Source: Alistipes sp. CHKCI003
GTDB lineage: Bacteria > Bacteroidota > Bacteroidia > Bacteroidales > Rikenellaceae
Reading direction: 5' to 3'
Assembly (NCBI RefSeq): GCF_900021155.1
Contig: NZ_FCNT01000100.1
Span: 38,312-102,311, forward strand
Length of the DNA: 64,000 bases
Both the position numbers and the translations under genes were made by a program. How positions within the stretch are numbered: position 1 is the first letter of the stretch; the number at the start of each line of letters is the position of its first letter. The notes below the pieces were generated by a model, which searched no databases, was not told the DNA's origin, and worked only from the letters and a program-made list of their open reading frames with translations. Of this stretch, positions 18,622 through 26,052 are shown piece by piece.

Positions 18622-19197
18622 ATGAGAAAGTACATCGCAATAATCATCGCGTCGCTTGCCCTTTTTACAGGGCAGGCGCACGCCCAGCGGTGTCTGCCGA
18701 AGATGCAGGGCATCGAGGTGAGGGCGGACATGGCGGACGGCTTCAATCTCGGCGGCAAGGACGGCGGGTACAGCTTCGGGGCGGCTCTCTCCACCTACAC
18801 GAAGAAGGGGAACAAGTGGGTGTTCGGTGGCGAATACCTGTTGAAGAACAATCCCTACAAGGACACCAAGATACCCGTGGCGCAGTTCACGGCGGAGGGC
18901 GGCTATTACTTCAAGATACTGTCGGACGCCCGAAAGATTGTTTTCGTCTATGCCGGGGCTTCGGCTCTCGCCGGATATGAGGCGGTAAATTGGGGGAAGA
19001 AGGTGCTGCATGACGGCTCCACGCTGCACGACCGGGACGCCTTCATCTACGGCGGTGCGCTGACGCTCGATGTGGAGTGTTACGTGGCAGACCGTATCGC
19101 CCTGCTTGCCAACCTGCGGGAGCGTTGCCTTTGGGGTGGCGACACACGGAAGTTCCACACGCAGTTCGGGGTCGGTATCAAGTTCATCATCAACTGA
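18622..19197 (+). CDS. traO: TraO, outer-membrane beta-barrel protein
   Basis: A 191-residue protein with a signal peptide ending at AHAQ (residue 22). It shows alternating hydrophobic strands rich in glycine and tyrosine and ends in GVGIKFIIN, close to the typical C-terminal beta signal of a barrel. It belongs to the TraO family of CTnDOT elements. It likely contributes to the outer-membrane pore or anchors the complex. It follows traN by 2 bp and precedes traP by 7 bp. Confidence 0.83.
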   Translation: MRKYIAIIIASLALFTGQAHAQRCLPKMQGIEVRADMADGFNLGGKDGGYSFGAALSTYTKKGNKWVFGGEYLLKNNPYKDTKIPVAQFTAEGGYYFKILSDARKIVFVYAGASALAGYEAVNWGKKVLHDGSTLHDRDAFIYGGALTLDVECYVADRIALLANLRERCLWGGDTRKFHTQFGVGIKFIIN

Positions 19198-19204
19198 CAC
19201 GGGC

Positions 19205-20107
19205 ATGGAAAGGACGGAAATAGATGCTGTCAGAAGGATGCCGCTTGCGGATTTTCTCGCACGGCTGGGGCATGAGCCTGTCAGAAGGAGCGGTAACGAG
19301 CTGTGGTATCTTGCCCCGTACAGGGGCGAGCGCACATCCTCTTTCCGTGTGAACGTGGCGAAACAGCTCTGGTACGACTTCGGTTTGGGCAAGGGCGGCG
19401 ACATCTTCACGCTTGCCGGGGAGTTTCTGCAAAGCGATGACTTCATGAAGCAAGCGAAGTTCATAGCGGAAGCCGCCAATATGACGGTTGCCGGATGGGA
19501 AAAGCCCGTCTATCTCTCGAAGCCGACCGAATCCGTTTTTGAGGATGTGGAGGTCGCTCCGCTGCTCCGCTCACTGCTGACGGAGTATTTAGAGGAACGG
19601 GGCATCCCTTACGCCATCGCATCCCGTCACTGCTGCCGCTTGAACTACGGTGTGCGTGGGAAACGGTATTTTGCCGTTGGCTTTCCGAACATGGCAGGTG
19701 GCTATGAAGTCAGAAGCCGATATTTCAAGGGTTGCATACCTCCGAAGTCTGTATCACTGGTAAAGGCGAATGACATCCCGGCTGACGAGTGCCTCGTGTT
19801 CGAGGGCTTCATGGACTTTCTCTCTGCCGTGACGCTTGGTGTAACCGGTAACGCTGACTGTCTTGTGCTGAACTCAGTCGCCAACGTGGAGAAGGCGGCG
19901 GGATTGCTGGACGGATACGGGCGCATCGGCTGCTTCCTCGACCGTGACGAAGCCGGACGGCGGACGCTTGCCGCACTTACCATGCGATACGGGGAACGTG
20001 TCACCGACCGTTCCTCCCTCTATGACGGTTGCAAGGACTTGAACGAGTACCTGCAACTGACAACGAAAAAACAGAAAAACAACCATCTAAAAATCGAAGA
20101 ACAATGA
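19205..20107 (+). CDS. traP: TraP, DNA primase-like protein with Toprim domain
   Basis: A 300-residue primase-like protein. The N-terminal part has the CHC2-type surroundings (LGHEPVRRSGNELWYLAPYRGERTSSFRVN and WYDFGLGKGGDIFTL), but the zinc-binding cysteines are not seen. The C-terminal part is a Toprim-like fold with VFEGFMDFLSA (E as metal ligand) and IGCFLDRDEAGRR (DxD). It would prime the complementary strand in the recipient or act on transferred DNA. ATG 19205 is preferred; the longer open frame overlaps traO. Its stop overlaps traQ (ATGA). Confidence 0.85.
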   Translation: MERTEIDAVRRMPLADFLARLGHEPVRRSGNELWYLAPYRGERTSSFRVNVAKQLWYDFGLGKGGDIFTLAGEFLQSDDFMKQAKFIAEAANMTVAGWEKPVYLSKPTESVFEDVEVAPLLRSLLTEYLEERGIPYAIASRHCCRLNYGVRGKRYFAVGFPNMAGGYEVRSRYFKGCIPPKSVSLVKANDIPADECLVFEGFMDFLSAVTLGVTGNADCLVLNSVANVEKAAGLLDGYGRIGCFLDRDEAGRRTLAALTMRYGERVTDRSSLYDGCKDLNEYLQLTTKKQKNNHLKIEEQ

Positions 20108-20607
20108 ACATACTGAACAACAGAAACAAGAGAACATCAATATTCAAGGCAGTGGCGTTATGCCTGATAGCCGCCATGTCATTCACCCTCGTGTCATGTG
20201 ACGATGACATGGACATCCAGCAGTCCTATCCCTTCACGGTGGAGGTCATGCCCGTGCCGAACAAGGTAGTAAAGGGGCAGACAGTGGAAATCCGCTGTGA
20301 ACTGAAAAAGGAGGGCGACTTTTCGGGTACGCTCTATACCATCCGCTATTTCCAGTTCGAGGGGGAAGGCTCGCTCAAAATGGATAACGGCATCACCTTC
20401 CTGCCTAACGACCGCTACCTGCTGGAGAACGAAAAATTCCGCCTGTACTACACGGCGGCGGGTGATGAGGCGCATAATTTCATCGTGGTGGTGGAGGATA
20501 ACTTTAGCAACTCCTACGAACTGGAATTTGACTTCAACAACAGGAATGTAAAGGACGACGATCTTACCATCGTTCCCATCGGCAACTTCAGCCCCTTGTT
20601 GAAATGA
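20104..20607 (+). CDS. traQ: TraQ, DUF3872 lipoprotein
   Basis: A 167-residue protein with a long N-terminal region and a hydrophobic helix ending in the lipobox LVSC (about residues 28-31), followed by the acidic DDDMDIQQSYPFTVEVMPVP start of an Ig-like beta domain. This is DUF3872, known as TraQ in CTnDOT, the last named gene of the operon. ATG 20104 overlaps the traP stop and excludes the longer frame starting in traP. It is likely anchored at the outer or inner membrane with a periplasmic role. Confidence 0.83.
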   Translation: MNILNNRNKRTSIFKAVALCLIAAMSFTLVSCDDDMDIQQSYPFTVEVMPVPNKVVKGQTVEIRCELKKEGDFSGTLYTIRYFQFEGEGSLKMDNGITFLPNDRYLLENEKFRLYYTAAGDEAHNFIVVVEDNFSNSYELEFDFNNRNVKDDDLTIVPIGNFSPLLK

Positions 20608-21131
20608 TGCGTGTATTCATGACAATGCTCTGTTCACTTCTGACGGTCTGTTCTGTGTCCGCGCAGATCAGCCGCCAAGAGGGAACGGACGGGCAGGCGG
20701 CAATCTACCGACTGCCGCTTATGGAACGTGCTTTTTTATGCTGCCGCTACTTTGAAGGCTGGCACTCAGAAAAACACTACCCATACGTCGGTTGGGGTCA
20801 CAAACTTTTGCCAAACGAGAAGTATTCGGCACGAACCATGACAAAACGGGATGCGGATGAACTTTTGCGGAAAGACCTGCGCAAATTTGTCGCCATGTTC
20901 CGTAAATTCGGGGTTGATTCGATTTTGCTTGGCACGTTAGCTTACAATGTGGGACCGGCGAAGCTGTTAGGCAGCAAAACAATCCCCAAAAGCACCTTAA
21001 TCAAGAAGCTGGAAGCTGGTGACAGGAACATCTACCGTGAGTATATAGCCTTCTGCAACTACAAAGGAAAACGCCACGCCATGCTGCTCAAACGGAGAAA
21101 GGCGGAGTTTGCGCTGTTGTATATCCCATAA
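20604..21131 (+). CDS. Lysozyme-like glycosidase of the tra operon
   Basis: A 175-residue exported protein with a signal peptide ending near VSAQ (residue 21). The core YFEGWHSEKHYPYVGWGHKL (about 49-68) is the T4-lysozyme/GH24 active-site region, with the general-acid Glu at E51 and the GWGH motif. The ARTMTKRDADELLRKDL and LAYNVGPAKLL segments match lysozyme helices. It would open peptidoglycan locally for channel assembly. It overlaps traQ by 4 bp and is the last gene before the strong hairpin at 21149, so it ends the tra operon. Confidence 0.87.
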   Translation: MMRVFMTMLCSLLTVCSVSAQISRQEGTDGQAAIYRLPLMERAFLCCRYFEGWHSEKHYPYVGWGHKLLPNEKYSARTMTKRDADELLRKDLRKFVAMFRKFGVDSILLGTLAYNVGPAKLLGSKTIPKSTLIKKLEAGDRNIYREYIAFCNYKGKRHAMLLKRRKAEFALLYIP

Positions 21132-21148
21132 AAGGACTGACAAAACTG

Positions 21149-21187
21149 GCAAAAGACGTGCCATATTTAACTTGGCACGTCTTTTGC
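21149..21187 (+). terminator. Terminator hairpin at end of tra operon
   Basis: GCAAAAGACGTGCC (21149-21162) and GGCACGTCTTTTGC (21174-21187) form a perfect 14-bp stem with an 11-base loop, 17 bp after the lysozyme stop. The right arm supplies a short T run. It is the strongest hairpin in the ICE section. Confidence 0.8.
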
Positions 21188-21618
21188 TCTATCACTTGAT
21201 AGATTATCGTAGGATTTTCTCGTTAATTGACATCGTTGAGCCATTTTTGCCTATCGGTTTCCAAATAACACTTCAAGTTGTAAGTGTTGTGAGAGCAATA
21301 CAAAACATAGTTATTAACCATAAAAAGTATAGCGAAATTATGAAGAAAGTATTTAGGAAAATTCAGAAAGGAACAACAAAAATGATTGAACGTATCAAAT
21401 CGTTGGGGGAAATGGAGACGAAGCAGAAATGTGTAGTTCAACGGTTCGAGATTATCATTCCCCTCCACCAAAAAATAACGACCCAATATATAGCCTCCGC
21501 AAGTTTTACTTGCGGATTTTTTAGTTATCGCAGATTGGACAAAGGTTTCTTTGCTACTTTCTTTGTCCGCCATCATGCTCACTGAAAGAAAGTAGGGCGG
21601 CTCTCGCCGCCCCGCCAC
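21188..21618 (+). other. Gene-poor region downstream of tra; possible small-RNA locus
   Basis: No well-supported gene is seen. An 80-codon frame from ATG 21340 runs through the second hairpin and looks doubtful. Structure is present: AACACTT/AAGTGTT near 21268-21291, and a good intrinsic terminator (TCCGCAAGT, TTT loop, ACTTGCGGA, T6) at 21496-21522. A terminator without a clear gene before it suggests a non-coding transcript ending there. CTnDOT is known to encode a small RNA, RteR, that represses tra genes; whether this is its counterpart is inference. Confidence 0.4.
21496..21522 (+). terminator. Rho-independent terminator of unknown transcript
   Basis: TCCGCAAGT (21496-21504), loop TTT, ACTTGCGGA (21508-21516), then six T. 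A 9-bp perfect stem plus T tract is a textbook terminator for a plus-strand transcript. No convincing coding gene precedes it. Confidence 0.75.
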
Positions 21619-21927
21619 TCAAAAGCGTGTGTAAAGTCCCGTCACCATCGTGAACATTTCCTCCAGCATATCAAAATAGATACCCTCGTGTACGGCAATG
21701 TCCTTTGTCTTGCACTCAAAGGTCTTTTTGCTGAACGTCCTGCGGTAGAAGCGCATATTGTAGAGGTCTGCCCCTTCGTCATAGATGATGTCAAGGCGGT
21801 TGGCACTTGTTTTGTTCCTTGCAAGGCTCATCCGTAAGCCGTTGCCCATATCTATGAAATCACGGCTACCTGTCATGGCGGTGAAGCGTTTTCCGCCTAT
21901 CTGCTGTAATATCGTCTTGGCTATCAT
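21619..21927 (-). CDS. Small hypothetical ICE protein (102 aa)
   Basis: A 102-residue soluble protein beginning MIAKTILQQIGGKRF. I recognise the pattern (TGSRDFIDMGNGLRMSLARNKTSANRLDIIYDEG) as one that recurs downstream of tra operons in CTnDOT-type elements, but its function is unknown. ATG 21927 is preferred over the longer open frame because the upstream part overlaps the next gene. It is the last gene of the leftward small-gene block that runs convergently towards the tra operon. No membrane segment or Cys cluster is seen. Confidence 0.7.
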   Translation of the reverse strand: MIAKTILQQIGGKRFTAMTGSRDFIDMGNGLRMSLARNKTSANRLDIIYDEGADLYNMRFYRRTFSKKTFECKTKDIAVHEGIYFDMLEEMFTMVTGLYTRF

Positions 21928-21980
21928 ATCTTTTGTTTTTAGGGTTTTAAGTATTGGCGGTGCGGACACCGCCATCCCGT

Positions 21981-22226
21981 TCAAAATTCTCGCATTTCGG
22001 AAATGGGGGTCTGCCGTTGTAGCCACTCTTTCACACATTCCATATTGTACTCGCTCGTGATGACTGCCGTATGGCTGTCGGTGGCGGTGAAACGTGTGCT
22101 TTCGTAATCATCTATCCACCCCTTGAGGGTGTCCGTTCCCCACGCTCCGGTATCGTCAAAGATACCGTCCAATGCCGTGATAGGTTCGCTGAACTTGACT
22201 ATCAGCGTTTGATAGGTCGTGTTCAT
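21981..22226 (-). CDS. Small hypothetical ICE protein (81 aa)
   Basis: An 81-residue acidic protein starting MNTTYQTLIVKFSEPITALDG. The stop of the upstream gene and this start overlap by 4 bp (22223-22226), so they are translationally coupled. The C-terminus ECVKEWLQRQTPISEMREF contains a helix with a conserved-looking Trp. Proteins of this kind are common in CTn-type elements and remain without known function. The longer frame to 22307 is out of step with the preceding gene and is rejected. Confidence 0.65.
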   Translation of the reverse strand: MNTTYQTLIVKFSEPITALDGIFDDTGAWGTDTLKGWIDDYESTRFTATDSHTAVITSEYNMECVKEWLQRQTPISEMREF

Positions 22227-22456
22227 AGTCTGTCCTCCTTTCCCTTCTTTGCGTTCAGCCACTTGTCCCGTGCGGCTCGGCACTCGTCCAACGTGGGTTT
22301 GACACAAGAGAACAATTCTCTGTCTATGGGGTGGCGGTAGTCGTACTGCACAAGTGTCCGCCTGCGTCTTCCGATACCCGATTGGAAACGCTCGTATTTC
22401 TCCGTACCTGCTTCCGCGCAGGTGCTTACTCCGTTGATGGTCATTCGTGTTGTCAT
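22223..22456 (-). CDS. DUF3873-like small protein
   Basis: A 77-residue basic protein starting MTTRMTINGVSTCAEAGTEKYERF, with YDYRHPIDRELFSCVKPTLDECRAARDKWL following. This is the DUF3873 layout: an N-terminal strand with one Cys, an arginine-rich turn and a C-terminal helix. It is a typical resident of the small-gene block of CTnDOT-type elements. It overlaps its downstream neighbour by 4 bp. Function unknown. Confidence 0.7.
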   Translation of the reverse strand: MTTRMTINGVSTCAEAGTEKYERFQSGIGRRRRTLVQYDYRHPIDRELFSCVKPTLDECRAARDKWLNAKKGKEDRL

Positions 22457-22475
22457 AATGTTGCTTTTTAGATGG

Positions 22476-22733
22476 TTAAAAATGTACTGACAGAACTCTG
22501 TTCTTCATCACCATTTCGGGGTTGCTTGTGTAGCGTTGGTGCAGGTAGAAATGGTGTGAGCCGAAGCCGTAAAGGAAAAACTTGTCAAGTTCGTGCTTCT
22601 CGGCAAACTCCTTTACGCTCTTTCTCAATTCCCCCTCACTCGTTGTGAGAGTGAGGAGGTTCACAAATTCAAGGAACATCGTGGGGATTGCATCATCCCA
22701 CACACAAATCATACTTTCAATTCTTACTTCCAT
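22476..22733 (-). CDS. Small hypothetical ICE protein (85 aa)
   Basis: An 85-residue acidic protein starting MEVRIESMICVWDDAIPTMF. It has a helical middle (GELRKSVKEFAEKHELDKFFLYGFG) and ends in an HHFYLHQRYTSNP segment. No domain is recognised. It sits 24 bp downstream of the PcfJ-like gene and 19 bp upstream of the DUF3873 gene, so it is probably in the same transcript. Its base composition agrees with its neighbours, which supports it as a real gene. Confidence 0.62.
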   Translation of the reverse strand: MEVRIESMICVWDDAIPTMFLEFVNLLTLTTSEGELRKSVKEFAEKHELDKFFLYGFGSHHFYLHQRYTSNPEMVMKNRVLSVHF

Positions 22734-22757
22734 ATCAATGTTGTTTTAGGGGTTATG

Positions 22758-24089
22758 CTATGCCGCTTTCATCCGCTCACGGATAAGGTTGGCGTTCTTG
22801 TTCACAAGGTCTATGATGCGCTCGTGATATTCGGTGTCCTGGTTGTGCTTGCCGTGGCACTGCACCACTTCGAGGGTTCGCAAGTCCACCTCTACGGTTT
22901 CAATAATCTCATCGCCAATCCTTGCCGATAGTATGAGGGTGTCGGCTTTCTTGTAGTATCCACTGCCAAACACGCAGATGCCCTGCGTCTTGCCCTCGTT
23001 GTAATACTCGTCTATGCTTTCAAGCACCTTGACGATTATTTCCTCGTCCGTGATTACCAAGCCGAAGAATTTGGATTTGTTGGCGATGAAATCCTCCGCA
23101 TCTTTCTTTCGTTGGAGTTGTCGCTGTTGCTCACGCTCACGCCTTTCAATCTCCCAACGGCGTTGCTCTGCGGCTCTTTCCTTCTCGTGTATGGCTTCAA
23201 TTTTTCGGGTTGCGTTGTCGTGTGCCGCCATGAAATCTTCGGGACAGATGTTCTTCGGGTTACGGAGGTCTTGACCGAGTTTTTTGAGCATACGCAGATA
23301 GTCGCACCACATTGAGAGGTTGTCTATCTGATACTTGTGACGCTTGGCAATCAGATATGATGCCCAACATTCATCGGCAGTACGGGTATTGAAAAGAAAG
23401 TGTTTCATGACCTCAATCTCACCGCCTTTCATAAGGGTTTCAATTCTTGGGTCTGAAAGCAAGGCTTTGAAAAGACGCACGGGGGAGATGCCGTGGAAAT
23501 CGCCCTTGAAGCCGTTACGTCTGAGTTGGGGCAATATCCTCATCTTTGGATATGCACAGCTTCTTGCCACCACATCATCGTATAGGCTGTTGTGCGGTCT
23601 TACCTCCATATCGCTGCCTAATGCCCACACATCGCAATAGCAGAAAAGGAAGCCACGGAGCAACGCCATGTCCGTAACCTTGCCGTCGGGTGAAATCCAA
23701 CGCTGCACGACCTCGTGGCAGTAGAAACGCATCGGTTCGCCTTTCCTGCTCTCGCATCTGACCTGCGCCACGCGGATTACCTGATACCCTTTGCAGGTGG
23801 TTATCACGCTGAAATTCTGCGTTTCCTTGTAGATGCGTCTGCGTGTGTCCTGCACTTTGAGTTCGGCATGGCATTTGGGGCAGGTGCAGCCTTCAAGGGT
23901 GTCGCATAGTCCGCTGTCGCTGTGCCACTCGTGACCGCAGTCGGAACAGGTGATGTTCCCTTTCTTGGTGCGGTAGCCGATATGCTCAACGCAGTGGCGG
24001 TATGCCCAATCTATTTGTGTCGCTGATATGGGGCGAAGGTTGGCGGAAAGTCTTGCCACCTCTTTCTGTATCTTGGTCTTCGGTTTCAT
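22758..24089 (-). CDS. PcfJ-like protein with zinc-ribbon
   Basis: A 443-residue protein. Residues around 45-80 contain two CxxC pairs (CSDCGHEW and CPKCHAEL), a zinc ribbon. The middle and C-terminal part (from about residue 150) is the PcfJ-like region, including IETLMKGGEIEVMKHF and a charged coiled coil (EKERAAEQRRWEIERREREQ). PcfJ proteins take their name from an Enterococcus plasmid conjugation cluster and are common on Bacteroidota ICEs; their exact activity is not established. The start overlaps the PcfK-like gene stop by 4 bp, the usual pcfK-pcfJ arrangement. Confidence 0.82.
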   Translation of the reverse strand: MKPKTKIQKEVARLSANLRPISATQIDWAYRHCVEHIGYRTKKGNITCSDCGHEWHSDSGLCDTLEGCTCPKCHAELKVQDTRRRIYKETQNFSVITTCKGYQVIRVAQVRCESRKGEPMRFYCHEVVQRWISPDGKVTDMALLRGFLFCYCDVWALGSDMEVRPHNSLYDDVVARSCAYPKMRILPQLRRNGFKGDFHGISPVRLFKALLSDPRIETLMKGGEIEVMKHFLFNTRTADECWASYLIAKRHKYQIDNLSMWCDYLRMLKKLGQDLRNPKNICPEDFMAAHDNATRKIEAIHEKERAAEQRRWEIERREREQQRQLQRKKDAEDFIANKSKFFGLVITDEEIIVKVLESIDEYYNEGKTQGICVFGSGYYKKADTLILSARIGDEIIETVEVDLRTLEVVQCHGKHNQDTEYHERIIDLVNKNANLIRERMKAA

Positions 24090-24502
24090 AAGCCTAAATC
24101 AAATAATGAGGGTTGGGGTTGGTTTTCTTTTCTCGCTGACGGTCTGTGGCGGTTCTGCAACTTGCGGAGTTCCTCCTCTTGGTATTTGCGGACAGCGTTC
24201 TGACGTGCCTCCGCCTTTTCCTCTGCCGTGAGTTTCACAACGTGGTTCACAACCACTTGGCAGTCCATCGGTTTGCCCACCTCTATCTCGTTTTCCTCAT
24301 AGTAGTGGATGGCTTGCCCGAATATCTCTCCGTCCGTGAAACCGTTGCAACCGCTTTTCTGCACATAGTTCAGAATGTGGGTCACGCACTCGTCCATGTT
24401 CTTGGCAGGGTTGCGGTACTTCTTTGCAAATAGCGCATCTTCCTCCGCACGCTGTTCCAAGTACATATATATCGTTCTCTTGAAATGGTCTGTTCCTTTC
24501 AT
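24086..24502 (-). CDS. PcfK-like protein
   Basis: A 138-residue soluble protein starting MKGTDHFKRTIYMYLEQRAEEDALFAKKYRNPAKN. The segment DECVTHILNYVQKSGCNGFTDGEIFGQAIHYYEE is the PcfK-like core. The C-terminus is basic and glutamine-rich (KYQEEELRKLQNRHRPSARK). It is coupled to the downstream PcfJ-like gene by an ATGA overlap. PcfK/PcfJ pairs are accessory genes of conjugative elements, possibly acting on DNA processing; that is inference. Confidence 0.82.
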   Translation of the reverse strand: MKGTDHFKRTIYMYLEQRAEEDALFAKKYRNPAKNMDECVTHILNYVQKSGCNGFTDGEIFGQAIHYYEENEIEVGKPMDCQVVVNHVVKLTAEEKAEARQNAVRKYQEEELRKLQNRHRPSARKENQPQPSLFDLGL

Positions 24503-24515
24503 ATCGCTGTCATTT

Positions 24516-24737
24516 TTAGATTATCTGTTTCAGTATCTCTCTCCAATAGGTCGGCTCTACCTCGCTGAGAAGGAAGTCCATGAAATCCCTCCGTGCGTCC
24601 TTGTTCAGTTCGTGGTACAATCTTCGGAAAGTTTCAAAATTGCCGTTGATGTACGTTTCCACCATATACACGAAGATGTTGTCCACCTCGTAATATCTGC
24701 ACTGCTGCGCTGCCGTCTTGCTGTTTCTTTTTGCCAT
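24516..24737 (-). CDS. Small hypothetical ICE protein (73 aa)
   Basis: A 73-residue protein starting MAKRNSKTAAQQCRYYEVDNIFVYMVETYINGN, entirely helical by appearance, ending WREILKQII. ATG 24737 is used because the longer frame overlaps the upstream membrane-protein gene in another frame. It lies 13 bp before the PcfK-like gene. I know similar short proteins beside pcfK-like genes in Bacteroidota ICEs, without a function. Confidence 0.65.
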   Translation of the reverse strand: MAKRNSKTAAQQCRYYEVDNIFVYMVETYINGNFETFRRLYHELNKDARRDFMDFLLSEVEPTYWREILKQII

Positions 24738-24748
24738 GTCGGTAAGGG

Positions 24749-24964
24749 TTAAAGGGTGAATAACCAAAGGATGAAGCCAAAGAAGGCAATGGTGGAAAGG
24801 ATAGCCACGATTACACCTATCGCCACTCGGAACACTCCGTTTACAATCTCTCTGATGATGCCCCAAAGGATGCCGAACACCCCGAAGGCGGTGCGCATCA
24901 TCAAGCCGCATATCGCCAACCCGATGTGTTGCGCCATTTGTCTGAAATTTGCCGTTGCCGTCAT
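24749..24964 (-). CDS. Small two-helix membrane protein
   Basis: A 71-residue protein that is nearly all hydrophobic. It has two membrane helices (about residues 15-38 and 45-68) joined by a short IIREIVNGVF turn. It is the first gene of the leftward small-gene block. No export signal or lipobox. Function unknown; holin-like or channel-accessory roles are possible but unsupported. Confidence 0.62.
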   Translation of the reverse strand: MTATANFRQMAQHIGLAICGLMMRTAFGVFGILWGIIREIVNGVFRVAIGVIVAILSTIAFFGFILWLFTL

Positions 24965-25628
24965 ATCTTCGCTGTTTTTGATTTTTTTGTTTTTAATGCG
25001 GATTCAAGAGCTGAGGGAGTTGAGTTTCAAACTATCTTATCTGCCTCTCGTTTATCCGACATTTTTTTTATGCGTCTTTCTGTCGCATCGGTCGTTTTCG
25101 TTTCGGGTGCTTGAAAAGGTAGGGATTAGGGAATGCAAGGTTTTTCGGTCAAAATACTACCCGCAGGGCTGGAGATTTTTACCGAAAACAGGAGGCTTGA
25201 CCTTGCTTTCCCGTCCAATCCCGGAATTACCTTTGCGCCCAGAACGAAAATGACTGACTGATGCGGCTTACTGAAAGGCGCAAAATGGAGGTAAACGAAA
25301 ACAGAGGCAGATTGTGTAGAAAAAAACTTCAGGGGAAAATCCGTAAAAAAAAGAATCACCAAAAGGAAAAAGACATCACCGGAAGCGTGAAAAGGGCAAA
25401 CCACAACAAAGGAAGTATGATTGTTTCCGATCCGACGGAACTTGTTCAGCCGGGTGGCAACAATCATTCTTCCCGGTTTGTCCGGCTGTGTGTGGGCGCC
25501 TGTTTCATTCATGGGGCAGGCTGACACACTCTGCATTCACTTTCCGCTTCCGGCAAAAGAGACAGCGAAAAAAGAAAAATCATTTGAAAACCCGTAAAAG
25601 CATCTCTTGGCATAGGCGCAAAAGAAAG
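24965..25628. other. Non-coding stretch near ICE right end
   Basis: I see no convincing gene. A plus frame at 25261-25524 is lysine/arginine-rich at the start and loses any regular pattern; a minus frame overlaps it at 25126-25536. Poly-T and poly-A runs are common. CAGCCGG and CCGGCTG around 25446-25490 form a loose inverted repeat. The upstream part presumably carries the promoter of the leftward small-gene block. Confidence 0.4.
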
Positions 25629-25757
25629 GGGCATTGCTTCATCTGTCTAAACATCGTTTAGGCGTGAGGCAATGCCCTTTTCTCCAGCTATGCGGTAGTC
25701 GGCACACGTTTGTTCCAAACTCGTTTTGGGCAATGGTGTGCCGACGGACAATACCGC
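25629..25757. repeat. Two adjacent cruciform-like inverted repeats
   Basis: First structure: GGGCATTGC (25629-25637) with GCAATGCCC (25669-25677), enclosing CTAAAC (25647-25652) and GTTTAG (25656-25661). A T run follows, so it may terminate plus-strand transcripts. Second: GCGGTAGTCGGCACAC (25692-25707) with GTGTGCCGAC (25736-25745) and TACCGC (25752-25757). They sit between the last ICE gene and the probable element end. Confidence 0.7.
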
Positions 25758-25827
25758 TTTTACGGAAAATTCTTATGAATGAGGGGATAAAAAACGGGAG
25801 TTTATATCAAAATCTCGAATTAAATAG

Positions 25828-25837
25828 CTACTTTTGC
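25828..25837 (+). promoter_or_regulatory. TACTTTTG box: promoter -7 or secondary att-like core
   Basis: CTACTTTTGC contains TACTTTTG, a perfect TAnnTTTG promoter element. It also differs by one base from GTANNTTTGC, the core favoured by IntDOT-type integrases. No gene start follows closely, so the role is open. Confidence 0.35.
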
Positions 25838-25979
25838 ATACGAAGAGTTCTTTGAAGGTTACGCAACGCGCAGAAGGATAATGCAGTAGATAACTAACTA
25901 AATCGTAACCTATTACTATCAAGAGCAATTAACCTACGCTCATTTCCAATAAATTACACTCTTTTCGTAACTTCCAAAT

Positions 25980-25989
25980 GCAAAGTTAC
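25980..25989 (-). other. Candidate att core at ICE right end
   Basis: GCAAAGTTAC on the plus strand is GTAACTTTGC on the minus strand, a perfect match to the GTANNTTTGC core used by CTnDOT-type elements. It lies at the point where AT-rich ICE-like sequence changes to GC-rich host sequence, 64 bp before the preferred start of the first host gene. The same 10 bases also occur at 7081-7090 inside the element, so chance or promoter use remains possible. Confidence 0.5.
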
Positions 25990-26052
25990 GAATTATTTTC
26001 ATTATATTTCGAAGATATTTGCAGACCGACCGAAATCAAAACCTTGTATTCG

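Noticed and set aside
21443..21470. tRNA or tmRNA 3'-end-like string (GGTTCGAG ... CCTCCACCA)
   Set aside because: The T-stem does not pair and no matching 5' acceptor strand or other arms are found upstream.
21340..21585. Small frame starting MKKVFRKIQKGTTKMIERIK
   Set aside because: It runs through a clear intrinsic terminator and the C-terminal half has no coding character; kept only as a weak alternative.
25261..25524. An 87-codon plus-strand frame rich in Lys and Arg
   Set aside because: No ribosome site, a competing frame on the other strand, and no recognisable protein.
25645..25665. attC-like string GTCTAAAC...GTTTAGGC
   Set aside because: Spacing and surrounding stem do not fit an integron attC site; it is the inner stem of a larger cruciform.
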